Shown in pieces: positions 17,965 through 26,984 of a stretch of 64,000 nt of DNA. The notes under the pieces were generated by a model, which was given only the letters and a program-made list of their open reading frames with translations, had not been told where the DNA came from and searched no databases. Position 1 is the first letter of the stretch, and every line of letters begins with the position of its first letter. This stretch comes from C-114 sp963745405 (GTDB taxonomy: Bacteria; Chloroflexota; Limnocylindria; Limnocylindrales; CSP1-4), in contig CAVUWY010000003.1 of the NCBI GenBank assembly GCA_963745405.1, positions 124,001-188,000 of the forward strand, written 5' to 3'. A program made the translations under genes and the position numbers.

Positions 17965-19818
17965 GTGACCCCGGAGCTCGCGGCGACCCTCAAGAACCTG
18001 CCCGACCGACCCGGCGTCTATCTCATGCGCGACGGTCGCGGCGACGTCATCTACGTCGGCAAGGCCCAGAGCCTCCGCAACCGCGTCCGCAGCTACTGGC
18101 AGAAGGGCGGCCCCGTCGCGGGGGAGGGGCATCGGATCCGGAGCGTCATCGACCGGGTCGCCGACGTCGAGTACACCCTGACCGACTCCGATTCCGAGGC
18201 GTTCCTCCTCGAGGCGAACCTCATCAAGCGGTATCGGCCGCGGTTCAACGTCCGGCTCAAGGACGACAAGAGCTACCCGTACATCAAGATCACCCTGGCC
18301 GACGACTTCCCCCGCATCGAACGGACCCGGAAGCTGCCGGCCGACGGCAGCCGCTACTTCGGGCCGTACGCGTCGGCGACCTCGGTCGACGAGTCGATGA
18401 ACCTCGTCCGCCGCCTCTTCCCGTTCCGGACCTGCACGATCGACATCCGGGATGGCGAGCGGGCGCTGCAGCGGCCCTGCCTCCTCTATCACATCAAGCG
18501 CTGCCAGGGCCCCTGTATCCAGGCCGTCTCGAAGGAGGCCTACCGGGCCGACATCGCCCAGGTCGAGCTCTTCCTGGAGGGTCGCCAGGAGACACTCGTC
18601 AAAGCGCTCCGGGCCGACATGGCCGCGGCGTCCGAGCGCCAGGAATACGAGCGGGCGGCCGCCGACCGCGACAAGATCCGCTCCATCGAGCGGACGATGG
18701 AGAGCCAGAAGATGGCCGCCTTCGCCCGGACCGAACTCGATGTCGTGGGCCTCGCCCGGCAGGACAACCAGGCGGCCGTCCAGCTGTTCGCGATGCGCGG
18801 CGGCAAGCTCATCGGACGCGACGTCTTCCTCCTCGACGCCGTCCGCGAGGCGCCCGACGACGAGGTCCTGGCGAGCTTCATCGAGCAGTTCTATGCGCGG
18901 GCGACCTCGCTGCCGCCGCAGGTCCTCGTGCCGCGCGAGCTTCCCGACACCGTGGCCATCGAGGCCTTCCTCGCGGAGCGTCGGGGCGGGCCCGTCCATC
19001 TCCACGTCCCGCGGCGCGGCGAGAAGCGCAAGCTCCTCGAACTGGCCGAGCGGAACGCGACCGAGACGCTCGCCCGCGAGCAGGCCCGCTGGATGGCGGA
19101 CCAGGGCCGCACCCTCGGCGCCCTCGAGGAGCTGGCGGCGGCCCTCGACCTGCCGGGGCCGCCGATGCGGATCGAGTGCTACGACATCAGCAACTTCCAG
19201 GGGGCCCAGTCGGTCGGCAGCATGGTCGTGTTCGAGGAGGGCCGCCCCCGGACCGGCGAGTACCGCCGTTTCCGCATCAGGACGGTGGAGGGACCCAACG
19301 ACTTCGCCAGCCACCAGGAAGTGCTGCGGCGACGCTTCCGCCGGGCGCGGAACGGGGACGAAGGCGCCGAGGAGGAGTTCCGCTGGCGCGCCCCGGACCT
19401 CGTGATCATCGACGGCGGAAAGGGCCAGGTCGCCGCCGCGAAGGAGGTCCTCGACGAGCTCGGGCTCCACGATCTGCCCCTCGCCGGACTGGCCAAGGAA
19501 CGCGAGGAGCTGTTCCTGCCGGGCGCGACGGAGCCGATCCTCCTGCCGCCGACGTCACCGGCCCTCTACCTCGTCCAGCGCCTGCGCGACGAGGCCCATC
19601 GGTTCGCCATCACCTATCACCGCGACCTCCGGGCGAAGGCCTCCGTCCACTCGGCCTTCGACGATCTGCCCGGAGTCGGCCCGAAACGACGCCGGGCGCT
19701 CCTCCGCGTCTTCGGCTCGACGAAGCGCGTGCGAGACGCCCCGGTCGAGCAGATCGCGGCCGTCCCGGGCATCGGTCCCAAGCTCGCCGCGACGATCAAG
19801 GCCACCCTCGAGAGCTGA
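17965..19818 (+). CDS. uvrC: UvrABC excinuclease subunit C
   Basis: Makes the 3' and 5' incisions around lesions bound by UvrB. GIY-YIG nuclease domain at residues ~11-90 (PGVYLMRD, VIYVGKAQSLRNRVRSYW, then FNVRLKDDKSYPYIKI). The UVR motif (ERQEYERAAADRDKIRSIE) is near 228, and the RNase H-like endonuclease domain near 400-540 shows IECYDISNFQGAQSVGSMV with its Asp and VIIDGGKGQ with the second. A C-terminal helix-hairpin-helix pair follows (LPGVGPKRRRALL, VPGIGPKLAATI). 617 residues, full length. The GTG start is preceded by a leaderless-type -10. It is third of the Uvr genes within 11 kb. Confidence 0.97.
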   Translation: MTPELAATLKNLPDRPGVYLMRDGRGDVIYVGKAQSLRNRVRSYWQKGGPVAGEGHRIRSVIDRVADVEYTLTDSDSEAFLLEANLIKRYRPRFNVRLKDDKSYPYIKITLADDFPRIERTRKLPADGSRYFGPYASATSVDESMNLVRRLFPFRTCTIDIRDGERALQRPCLLYHIKRCQGPCIQAVSKEAYRADIAQVELFLEGRQETLVKALRADMAAASERQEYERAAADRDKIRSIERTMESQKMAAFARTELDVVGLARQDNQAAVQLFAMRGGKLIGRDVFLLDAVREAPDDEVLASFIEQFYARATSLPPQVLVPRELPDTVAIEAFLAERRGGPVHLHVPRRGEKRKLLELAERNATETLAREQARWMADQGRTLGALEELAAALDLPGPPMRIECYDISNFQGAQSVGSMVVFEEGRPRTGEYRRFRIRTVEGPNDFASHQEVLRRRFRRARNGDEGAEEEFRWRAPDLVIIDGGKGQVAAAKEVLDELGLHDLPLAGLAKEREELFLPGATEPILLPPTSPALYLVQRLRDEAHRFAITYHRDLRAKASVHSAFDDLPGVGPKRRRALLRVFGSTKRVRDAPVEQIAAVPGIGPKLAATIKATLES

Positions 19819-19865
19819 GCCAGGCCGGCCGACGGGCCCCGCCGGGGCTCCGCAGAATCTCCTGC

Positions 19866-19878
19866 TATAGTCCGCCGG
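19866..19878 (+). promoter_or_regulatory. Leaderless -10 box of secD
   Basis: TATAGT at 19866-19871 is the closest match to a consensus -10 in the area and lies 7 nt before the secD ATG, leaving no room for a ribosome-binding site. No good -35 found. Confidence 0.6.
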
Positions 19879-21288
19879 ATGCGTAGAGCGGCTCCCGTCC
19901 TCATCATCGTCATAGGCGTCCTCGCCCTCTTCTTCGTCTTCTGGCCCAACGTCAAGGTCCCCGTCATCGGCGACACGACCGGCACCGCCGAACCTCGCAA
20001 GTTGACGTGGGTCCTCGGCCTCGACCTGCAGGGTGGATTCCGGGTCGAATACCAGGCCCAGCCGGTCAACGGCAAGGCGCCGACGGCCGACGACATGAAC
20101 ACCATCCAGCAGATCATCGAGCGGCGGGTGAACTCGACCGGCGTGTCGGAGCCGGTCGTCCAGACGGAGGGCACCGACCGCATCGTGGTGGAGCTGCCGG
20201 GCGTCCAGGACAGCGCCGCGATCGAGCAGCTCGTGGGCTCGACGGGACGACTCGACTTCGTCCCGCTGCCGGCCGACCGCTTCGGCAACGTCACCTCGAA
20301 CAGCGGCGGCGGGGCGCCGGGCATCTCGACCGGCCAACCGATCCCGCCGCCGGCCCTCCAACCGCTCTTCAGCGGCGACCAGGTGGCGTCGGCGAACCCG
20401 GGTACCGACAGCCTCGGCGGTCGGGCCGTCGCGTTCACCCTCAAGTCGGACGGCGCACGGCTCTTCTCCGACTACACGTCGGCCCACGTCGGTGAGTACT
20501 TCGCCATAGTCCTCGACGACAAGGTCGTCTCCGCGCCGTCGATCCAGAGCGCCATCACCGACGGGAGCGGGATCATCACCGGCGGGACCGGCGGCTTCTC
20601 GGCGGCCGACATGAACAACCTCGTGACGATCCTCCGCTACGGCTCACTGCCGTTCCCGATCACCCAGATCGCCAACGACCAGGTCCCGGCGACACTCGGC
20701 GCGCAATTCCTCCAGCAGACACTGCTCGCCGCGGCGATCGGCATCTCCCTTGTCTTCGCCTTCATGCTCATCTACTACCGGCTGCCGGGCGTCGTGGCGA
20801 GCTTCGCCCTCCTCTACTACACGCTCGTCGTGCTGGCCATCTTCCGGCTCATCCCGGTGACGCTCACGCTGGCCGGCATCGCCGGCTTCGTCTTATCCGT
20901 CGGCATGGCGGTCGATGCGAACATCCTCATCTTCGAACGGACGAAGGAAGAGCTCCGCCTCGGCAAGCCGCTCTCGCCGGCCGTCGAGGCCGGCTTCTCC
21001 CGGGCCTGGAACTCGATCCTCGACTCGAACGTGTCGAGCCTCATCACGGCCGGCATCCTCTACTGGTTCGGCAGCTCGACCATCAAGGGCTTCGCCCTCG
21101 TCCTCATCATCGGCGTGCTCACGTCGATGTTCACGGCCATCGTCGTGACCCGGACCATCCTCCGGATCGTCGTTCGCCAGCGCTGGGCGCAGCGACCGGA
21201 GATGTACGGCGTCCGCGAGGAGGAATTCCTGGCCGGGCGCGCTCCGAATCGGACCCCGTTGCGAGGAGAGGCCCGCGGGCGTGTTTGA
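19879..21288 (+). CDS. secD: Protein translocase subunit SecD
   Basis: 469 residues. With SecF it uses the proton-motive force to help pull preproteins through SecYEG. One N-terminal membrane helix is followed by GLDLQGGFRVEYQ (the conserved D1 motif of SecD), a periplasmic P1-type region ending in VGEYFAIVLDDKVVSAPSIQ, and five C-terminal helices including AGFVLSVGMAVDANILIFERTKEEL, the D5-type motif. The secF GTG lies inside its last codons (8-bp overlap), so the pair is coupled. Starts at an ATG right behind a leaderless -10 box. Confidence 0.96.
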   Translation: MRRAAPVLIIVIGVLALFFVFWPNVKVPVIGDTTGTAEPRKLTWVLGLDLQGGFRVEYQAQPVNGKAPTADDMNTIQQIIERRVNSTGVSEPVVQTEGTDRIVVELPGVQDSAAIEQLVGSTGRLDFVPLPADRFGNVTSNSGGGAPGISTGQPIPPPALQPLFSGDQVASANPGTDSLGGRAVAFTLKSDGARLFSDYTSAHVGEYFAIVLDDKVVSAPSIQSAITDGSGIITGGTGGFSAADMNNLVTILRYGSLPFPITQIANDQVPATLGAQFLQQTLLAAAIGISLVFAFMLIYYRLPGVVASFALLYYTLVVLAIFRLIPVTLTLAGIAGFVLSVGMAVDANILIFERTKEELRLGKPLSPAVEAGFSRAWNSILDSNVSSLITAGILYWFGSSTIKGFALVLIIGVLTSMFTAIVVTRTILRIVVRQRWAQRPEMYGVREEEFLAGRAPNRTPLRGEARGRV

Positions 21289-22576
21289 CATCATCGGGCA
21301 CAGACGCTGGTTCTATGCGTTCTCGCTCCTCATCACGATCCCCGGCCTCATCTTCATCCTCCTCACCCCACTGACGAACGGCGCGGTCGGTCTGCAGTTC
21401 TCGATCGACTACACCGGCGGGACCCAGTGGGAGATCCGTTTCGCCGACCCCACGGTGACGGCCGACCAGATCCTCGCCGTCCTCGCGGAGCAGGGTCTCG
21501 GCGACTCCACGGTGACGCCGACCAGCGACGGGTTCTACGAGATCCGGACCAAGCCCATCGGCCTCGCCGCGCCGGCACCGACCGCGACGCCGGTCGTCAC
21601 CCTCAACCCGTCGGCGTCGGCCGGACCGAGCGGGAGTGCCGGACCGGCGGTCAGTCCGACCCCCGGCCCGATCGTCGTTCCGAGCGCGTCCGCCAGCGCC
21701 AGCGCGGCCGCGTCGGCGAGCGCCAGCGCGAGCGCAGCTGCGGCTGCGTCCCCCAGTGCAGGCTCCTCGGCGAGCCCGGCATCGGCCTCGCCATCGCCCA
21801 GTCCGCTCCCGTCTGCCTCGGTCTCGCCGGCCCCGTCCGCCTCGCCGGGAACCTCCGGCGCGCCCGTGCCGAGCCCCTCCCCGGGCACCGGCGGCGGCAG
21901 CACGACGCTCCCGACGACCGGCAAGATGGGTGAGGTCGCGACGGCCCTCCAGACCGCACTTGGTCCTATCGCCGAACAGCGCCGGCTCACGACCGTGGGC
22001 CCGGTCGTCAGCGCCGACCTCATCCAGCAGGCCGTCGTGCTGATCCTCGTCGGCGCCCTCGGGATCCTCGCCTGGATCACCGTCCGTTTCCACGATGTCC
22101 GCTTCGGCGTGGCGGCCCTGATCGCCCTGCTCCACGACGTCATCGTCGTCGTCGGCGCCTTCGCCGTCCTCGGAACCTTCTTCCGGGTCCAGATCGACGC
22201 CCTGTTCGTGACGGCCATGCTCACCGTCATCGGCTTCAGCGTCCACGACACGATCGTCGTGTTCGACCGTGTCCGCGAGAACCGGGCCCGCCACATCGGC
22301 GAGACCTACGCCCGGATCGTCAACCACTCGGTCCTCCAGACGTTCGGCCGATCCATCAACACGAGCTTCACCGTCCTGCTGACCCTGCTCGCCCTCCTCC
22401 TGTTCGGCGGCGAGGCCATCCACTACTTCATCCTCGCCCTCCTCATCGGCATCATCTCCGGGACCTATTCGTCGATCTTCAACGCGAGCCCGATCCTCGT
22501 GTCGTGGCACGAGTGGGACGATCGACGGAAAGCCCAGGCGGCCGCGGCAGCCCGCGGCGCCCGACGCGCGACCTAG
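21281..22576 (+). CDS. secF: Protein translocase subunit SecF with a Ser/Ala/Pro-rich periplasmic insert
   Basis: 431 residues. N-terminal helix, then LQFSIDYTGGTQWEIRF (the SecF FxxDFxGGT-type motif) and the helices VLILVGALGILAWITVRF through TVIGFSVHDTIVVFDRVREN, the conserved SecF motif. Unusual: about residues 98-212 are a low-complexity insert of Ser, Ala, Pro, Thr and Gly (e.g. PSASASASAAASASASASAA) in the periplasmic part, where SecF normally has a short compact domain. GTG start inside secD. Confidence 0.94.
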   Translation: MFDIIGHRRWFYAFSLLITIPGLIFILLTPLTNGAVGLQFSIDYTGGTQWEIRFADPTVTADQILAVLAEQGLGDSTVTPTSDGFYEIRTKPIGLAAPAPTATPVVTLNPSASAGPSGSAGPAVSPTPGPIVVPSASASASAAASASASASAAAAASPSAGSSASPASASPSPSPLPSASVSPAPSASPGTSGAPVPSPSPGTGGGSTTLPTTGKMGEVATALQTALGPIAEQRRLTTVGPVVSADLIQQAVVLILVGALGILAWITVRFHDVRFGVAALIALLHDVIVVVGAFAVLGTFFRVQIDALFVTAMLTVIGFSVHDTIVVFDRVRENRARHIGETYARIVNHSVLQTFGRSINTSFTVLLTLLALLLFGGEAIHYFILALLIGIISGTYSSIFNASPILVSWHEWDDRRKAQAAAAARGARRAT

Positions 22577-22678
22577 TGGCCCGCAGCCGACGGCGATGGG
22601 CGGGGGGCCTCGAGCGACTGTCCCACCCCGGCGTCGGTGGAGAGTCGGCGTGAAGGCCGGCCTGCGAGGATGACCTCG

Positions 22679-24430
22679 ATGCTGGAACCGCACTTCCGCT
22701 GGATCTTCCCGTCCCCGACCGAGCTCGCTCCGGAGGTCGTCGACGAGGCGGCCCGGCTCGGCATCTCACGTCGGACGGCCGAGGTCCTTGCCCGTCGCGG
22801 CGTCGCCGACGGAGCTGCCCTGCGGGCCTTCTTCGCCCCGCCGGCGGCCGCCCTCAACGACCCCACGGCGCTGCCGGACGCCGAGCGGATGCGCGAGCGG
22901 ATCGCCCGGGCTCGCCGGGACGGGGAGGGGATCCTCGTCTTCGGCGACTTCGATGCCGACGGGCTGAGCGGCCTGGCGACGATGACCCTCGCCCTGCGCT
23001 TCCTCGGCCTCCGCGTCGAGCCGTACGTCCCGAGCCGGCTCGAGGAAGGCCACGGGCTCTCCCTTCGCGCGGTCGACACCGCGGCCGAGCTCGGTCTGAG
23101 CGTCATCGTGACCGTCGACTGCGGCTCGACGAGCGGTCCCGAGATCGACGCCGCGGCGGCCCGCGGCATCGACACCCTCGTCACCGACCACCATCGCCTG
23201 CCGCCGGAGATGCCAGCCGCGGTCGCCGTCGTCAACCCGCACCGGGCGGACAGCTGCTACCCCGACGATCGACTGTCCGGCAGCGGCGTCGCGTTCGTCG
23301 TCGCCCGCCTGCTGCTCGCCGACGAGCCGGGCGGGCCGGAATTCGCTCTCACGCTCGCGGAATCGGCCGTCATCGGGACGGTCTCCGACATCGCCCCCAT
23401 CCTCGGCGAGAACCGGGCCATCGCCCGCCTCGGCCTGGGGCGCATGCGGACGGTGCCCCGAGCAGGGATCGCCGCCCTCCTCGCTCGAGCCGGCATCGCC
23501 CGCGCGGACGTGGACCTCGAGACGGTGGCCTTCTCGCTCGCCCCGCGGCTCAATGCGGCCGGCCGGGTCGGCGACCCGCTCGATGCGGCCCGCCTTCTCC
23601 TGACGGACGACGCGGACGAGGCGGCCGCCCTTGCCGAGGGCCTCGAATCGACCAACCTCGTCCGTCGCGAGCTGACGGCCGCCGCTGTCGACGAAGCCCG
23701 CCGCGCGGTCGCGACGCTCCCCGAGGGCCCGCTCGTCATGGTCCGCGGTCCGTGGCCGGTCGGCGTCATCGGGCTCGTGGCGGCCCGACTGGCCGAGGAG
23801 CACGGGCGCCCGGCGATCGTCGGCGCGGAACTGGGGCATGTCGTGCGGGCCTCGTGCCGAACGTCCGCCGACTTCGACCTCGCGGCCGCCCTCGAATTGT
23901 CGACCGACCTCCTGCTCCAGCACGGCGGCCATGCCGGCGCCGCGGGGTTCGAGGTCGAAGCGATCCGCTGGGACGAGCTTGCCGTTCGACTGCGGGCCCT
24001 CGCGGTCGATGCCGGGACGACGGTGGTCGGGTCGGAGCTCCGCCTCGACCTGGCCCTGCCGGCGGGCGACGTCGACTACCCGCTCCTTCGCGAGCTGGCG
24101 AGCCTCGAGCCGACAGGAAACGGCAACCCGGCGCCGCTGGTCGGCGTCCTCGGCACGACCGTCAGCCGGGTCCGGGCCGCAAAGGGGGGACATACCCAGC
24201 TGACGCTGCGTCGCGAGCGCGACGTCGTCGACGCGATCGCCTTCGACCGGGCGGACCTCGCCGACACGGTCGCCGAAGGGGACCGGATCGACGTCGTGGC
24301 GACCCTCGCCTCGCGGACGTTCGGCGGCTTCGAGTCGCTCCAGCTCGAGATCCTCGATGTCGCCGCGAGCGGCAGCCACGACGAGGCGGCCGAGATCCTC
24401 GGGCTCGCCCTCGCCGGAGCTGGCCGATGA
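22679..24430 (+). CDS. recJ: Single-stranded-DNA-specific exonuclease RecJ
   Basis: 5'-3' exonuclease on single-stranded DNA in recombination and repair, DHH family, 583 residues. Motif I is LVFGDFDADGLSG (DxD; the family usually has DYDADG), motif III is TDHHRLPPEMP (the DHH), and later RLNAAGRVGDP and LQHGGHAGAAGFEV mark the DHHA1 domain. The start at 22679 is preferred because GAGGA lies 8 nt upstream; ATG at 22670 or 22637 are alternatives. Lies ~100 bp after secF and overlaps the next gene by ATGA. Confidence 0.93.
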   Translation: MLEPHFRWIFPSPTELAPEVVDEAARLGISRRTAEVLARRGVADGAALRAFFAPPAAALNDPTALPDAERMRERIARARRDGEGILVFGDFDADGLSGLATMTLALRFLGLRVEPYVPSRLEEGHGLSLRAVDTAAELGLSVIVTVDCGSTSGPEIDAAAARGIDTLVTDHHRLPPEMPAAVAVVNPHRADSCYPDDRLSGSGVAFVVARLLLADEPGGPEFALTLAESAVIGTVSDIAPILGENRAIARLGLGRMRTVPRAGIAALLARAGIARADVDLETVAFSLAPRLNAAGRVGDPLDAARLLLTDDADEAAALAEGLESTNLVRRELTAAAVDEARRAVATLPEGPLVMVRGPWPVGVIGLVAARLAEEHGRPAIVGAELGHVVRASCRTSADFDLAAALELSTDLLLQHGGHAGAAGFEVEAIRWDELAVRLRALAVDAGTTVVGSELRLDLALPAGDVDYPLLRELASLEPTGNGNPAPLVGVLGTTVSRVRAAKGGHTQLTLRRERDVVDAIAFDRADLADTVAEGDRIDVVATLASRTFGGFESLQLEILDVAASGSHDEAAEILGLALAGAGR

Positions 24431-25662
24431 CGCGACGGACGAGTCCGAGCGTCAAACCGGCCAAGGCAGGCGACCCGTACGGCCTCAAGCCGTCGTCCTC
24501 ACTGATCGCCCCGGTGGCTTCGATCGTGGGCCTGGCCCTCATCGCCTGGATCAGCTTCTCGCTCCTGACCGGGAACCTGCCCTTCCATATCGGCAAGCCG
24601 GCCGCCTCGGGCGCTATCGCCGGGCCCGCCCGGACACCCACCCCCTCGAACATCGTCGAGGTCCCGAGCCAATCGCCCGGCGACCAGCTCAAGGGCACCC
24701 TCGTGTACGCCAAGGACGGCAACCTGTGGATCCAGGATGCGGGCGGGGCTCGCCAGATCACGAGCACCGGCGGCGACTCGATGCCGTCGCTGACGCCCGA
24801 CGGGAAGATCCTCTATATCAACACGACCTCGAAGCTGGTCTCCTATCGCCGCCTCGGCGGACCGGTATCGAGATATACGGCGACGTACCCGACGCTGTAC
24901 GAGGTCAAGCTCGATGGGAGTGGGCGGACGAAGCTGACCGATGGCCTGTTCACGGGCCGGCTCGGCACCTGGTTCTACTGGCTCCGAGAGCCGGTCATGG
25001 CACCGAACGGCCGAACCGTGGCCCTCTTCTCCGATGCGCCGAACCCGAGCAACAGCAACGTCGTCCTGCAGTACTTCGACGCCAAGACCGGCAAGCTCAC
25101 CCGGGCGGGCGTGCCGGAAACCCCGCCCCTCGGCCAGCAGGATGCCGCCTGGAGCCCCGACGGCTCGACGCTGCTCTACGTCAGGAACGGCCGTGACGGT
25201 CCGCGCGGCGCGCCTCAGATCATCCGGATGGACTGGAAGACGAAGAAGATCAAGGCGCTGACCGGCCCCGGCTACAACGGACCGCGCTGGTCGCCCGACG
25301 GGCGATACATCGTGGCGACCAAGACGAGCACCCTGGGGACCGACGTCGTCATCCTCGACGCCCGGACCGGCAACGAGATACTCAACCTCACGAGCGACGG
25401 CCGGTCGTGGGGCGGGGTGTGGTCGCCGCTCGGCGACTCGATCGCCTATCTCAGCATCAACGGCGGTGTGACGGACCTCTACGACATCAAGCTCAGCGGT
25501 CCGGCCGGCCAGTGGACCGTCGGCAACCCGGACGCGCTCACCGAGAGTGCCGGCCTCGACGGGGCCTCGCCGCCGGTCTGGTACGTACCGCCCGACCAGC
25601 TCCCGCCGCCACCGAGCCAGCCGGTCCCCTCGCCGGCGTCACCCTCCCCGCGCCCCTCATAG
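24427..25662 (+). CDS. TolB-like beta-propeller protein with N-terminal membrane anchor
   Basis: 411 residues. After a short basic start comes one membrane helix (APVASIVGLALIAWISFSLL, about residues 28-47), a Pro/Ser linker, then PD40/WD40-like propeller repeats seen as SMPSLTPDGKILYI, AAWSPDGSTLLYV, PRWSPDGRYIVAT and GVWSPLGDSIAYL. The C-terminus is Pro/Ser-rich. It is likely anchored with the propeller outside the membrane. Function unknown; not a Tol system, as no Tol-Pal partners are seen. ATG overlaps the recJ stop (ATGA). Confidence 0.82.
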   Translation: MTRRTSPSVKPAKAGDPYGLKPSSSLIAPVASIVGLALIAWISFSLLTGNLPFHIGKPAASGAIAGPARTPTPSNIVEVPSQSPGDQLKGTLVYAKDGNLWIQDAGGARQITSTGGDSMPSLTPDGKILYINTTSKLVSYRRLGGPVSRYTATYPTLYEVKLDGSGRTKLTDGLFTGRLGTWFYWLREPVMAPNGRTVALFSDAPNPSNSNVVLQYFDAKTGKLTRAGVPETPPLGQQDAAWSPDGSTLLYVRNGRDGPRGAPQIIRMDWKTKKIKALTGPGYNGPRWSPDGRYIVATKTSTLGTDVVILDARTGNEILNLTSDGRSWGGVWSPLGDSIAYLSINGGVTDLYDIKLSGPAGQWTVGNPDALTESAGLDGASPPVWYVPPDQLPPPPSQPVPSPASPSPRPS

Positions 25663-25666
25663 CGTC

Positions 25667-26554
25667 GTGGCGGCGGCCTTCCTCGAGCGTCTCGCCGCGA
25701 GGAGCCAGGCTGTGGGATCGGTCCTGTGCCTCGGGCTCGACCCCGACCCGGATTCGTTCCCCGTGGGCTTCGAGCGCGACGTCGGCGGTCTCGAGGCCTT
25801 CGCCCGCCTCGTCCTGACGGCCGCCCTGCCGTACGCGGCTGCGGTCAAGCCCAACCTCGCCTTCTTCGAGGCGTTCGGGGCGGACGGGCTGGCCGCGCTC
25901 GAGCGACTGCGGGCGGCGATCCCGCCCGATGTGCCGGTCGTCGTCGATGCCAAGCGGGGCGACATCGGGTCGACCGCCGCCCGCCAGGCGGTAGCCCTGT
26001 ACGACCGCCTCGCCGCCGATGCGATCACGATCAGCCCGTACCTCGGCGAACGCGCCGTCGAGCCGCTCATCGGGCGGGTCGACCGGTTCGCCTATGTCCT
26101 GTGCCGGACGTCGAATCCGGGGGCCGGGGAGCTCCAGGACCTCGAGGTGGGAGCGGACGACGACCTCGCAGCGCCGGCCGAGCCCCTGTGGGCGCGGGTG
26201 GGCCGCCGGGCCGCCCGTTGGGGGCCCGGCGGGACGGTCGGCCTCGTCGTCGGAGCAACGGCATCCGAGGAGCTCGCGGCTGCCCGCCGGATCGCCCCGG
26301 GCCTCGCCTTCCTCGTCCCCGGCGTGGGCGCCCAGGGCGGGGCGGTCGAGCCCGTCCTCGAGCACGGGCGGGCGCACGCGGAGCCTGCCGGCGGCCGTCC
26401 CGGCGGGGGTCTGCTCGTCAACATCTCGCGGGCGATCGCCGACGCCGCGACGGCCGCCGAAGCCGTTGCCGGGAGCGTCGCGGTGGACGATCCGGGAGAG
26501 CGGATCGCCCGGGCTGCCGCCGCGTGGGCTGCCCGACTCCCTGTGCTATCGTAG
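25667..26554 (+). CDS. pyrF: Orotidine 5'-phosphate decarboxylase (type 2)
   Basis: Converts OMP to UMP, the final step of de novo pyrimidine synthesis. 295 residues, the longer type-2 form. VLCLGLDPDPDSFP at the N-terminus and VVVDAKRGDIGSTAARQA carry the catalytic Lys-Asp-Lys-type array; TISPYLGERAVEPLI and AFLVPGVGAQGGAVEPVL form the phosphate-binding end. The start is GTG at 25667, 4 bp after the upstream stop, with no clear ribosome-binding site. No other pyr genes are nearby. Confidence 0.92.
   Translation: MAAAFLERLAARSQAVGSVLCLGLDPDPDSFPVGFERDVGGLEAFARLVLTAALPYAAAVKPNLAFFEAFGADGLAALERLRAAIPPDVPVVVDAKRGDIGSTAARQAVALYDRLAADAITISPYLGERAVEPLIGRVDRFAYVLCRTSNPGAGELQDLEVGADDDLAAPAEPLWARVGRRAARWGPGGTVGLVVGATASEELAAARRIAPGLAFLVPGVGAQGGAVEPVLEHGRAHAEPAGGRPGGGLLVNISRAIADAATAAEAVAGSVAVDDPGERIARAAAAWAARLPVLS
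26547..26552 (+). promoter_or_regulatory. -10 box upstream of tatA
   Basis: TATCGT inside the last codons of pyrF. It would start a transcript near 26559, giving tatA a leader of about 60 nt, unlike the leaderless genes of this window. Confidence 0.4.
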
Positions 26555-26621
26555 GCCGCCCCAAGCGCACATCCGCGCGCTGATGGCATCGGATTTCGCA
26601 CCAGAGGTTCGGTCAGCAACC

Positions 26622-26963
26622 ATGCCGTTCGGTCTCGGTCCAGTCGAGCTCATCATCGTGCTCGTCATCGCACTTCTCGTGCTCGGCCCGGGCAAGCTGC
26701 CGGACGTCGGCGCCGCCCTCGGCAAGAGCATCAAGGAGTTCCGCAAGGCGGCGACCGACGTGGAGGAGGCGACGAAGCTCGACGTCACGCCGATCCCGTC
26801 GACCTCGACCGCGACGCCGGCCCCCGCCGCCCCGGTCGCACAGGCGGCCCCGGCCCCGGCCCCGGTCGCGGCACCCGCGCCCGTCGCGGCTCCCGTCCCG
26901 GCGGCTCCGCCCGCACCGGTCGCGACGATCTCGGTGGAGCCACCCTCCGAACCCCGGGCCTAG
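26622..26963 (+). CDS. tatA: Sec-independent translocase protein TatA
   Basis: 113 residues. FGLGPVELIIVLVIALLVLG forms the short N-terminal membrane helix with the conserved Gly-Pro and Glu, followed by PGKLPDVGAALGKSIKEFRKAA, the amphipathic helix with its FRKA end. The rest is a Pro/Ala-rich tail (APVAAPAPVAAPVPAAP) typical of high-GC TatA proteins. I chose ATG 26622, which puts the helix at the start; ATG 26583 would add 13 residues. Precedes tatC by 21 bp. It forms the pore for folded twin-arginine substrates. Confidence 0.93.
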   Translation: MPFGLGPVELIIVLVIALLVLGPGKLPDVGAALGKSIKEFRKAATDVEEATKLDVTPIPSTSTATPAPAAPVAQAAPAPAPVAAPAPVAAPVPAAPPAPVATISVEPPSEPRA

Positions 26964-26984
26964 TCGGTCCACCGGATCCCATCC

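Noticed and set aside
21600..21900. Ser/Ala codon repeats in secF considered as a CRISPR-like or satellite array
   Set aside because: The repeats are codon-level low complexity in frame, with no spacer structure.
24427..25662. TolB of a Tol-Pal system
   Set aside because: Only the propeller repeats match; there is no TolQRA or Pal and the anchor differs from a TolB signal.
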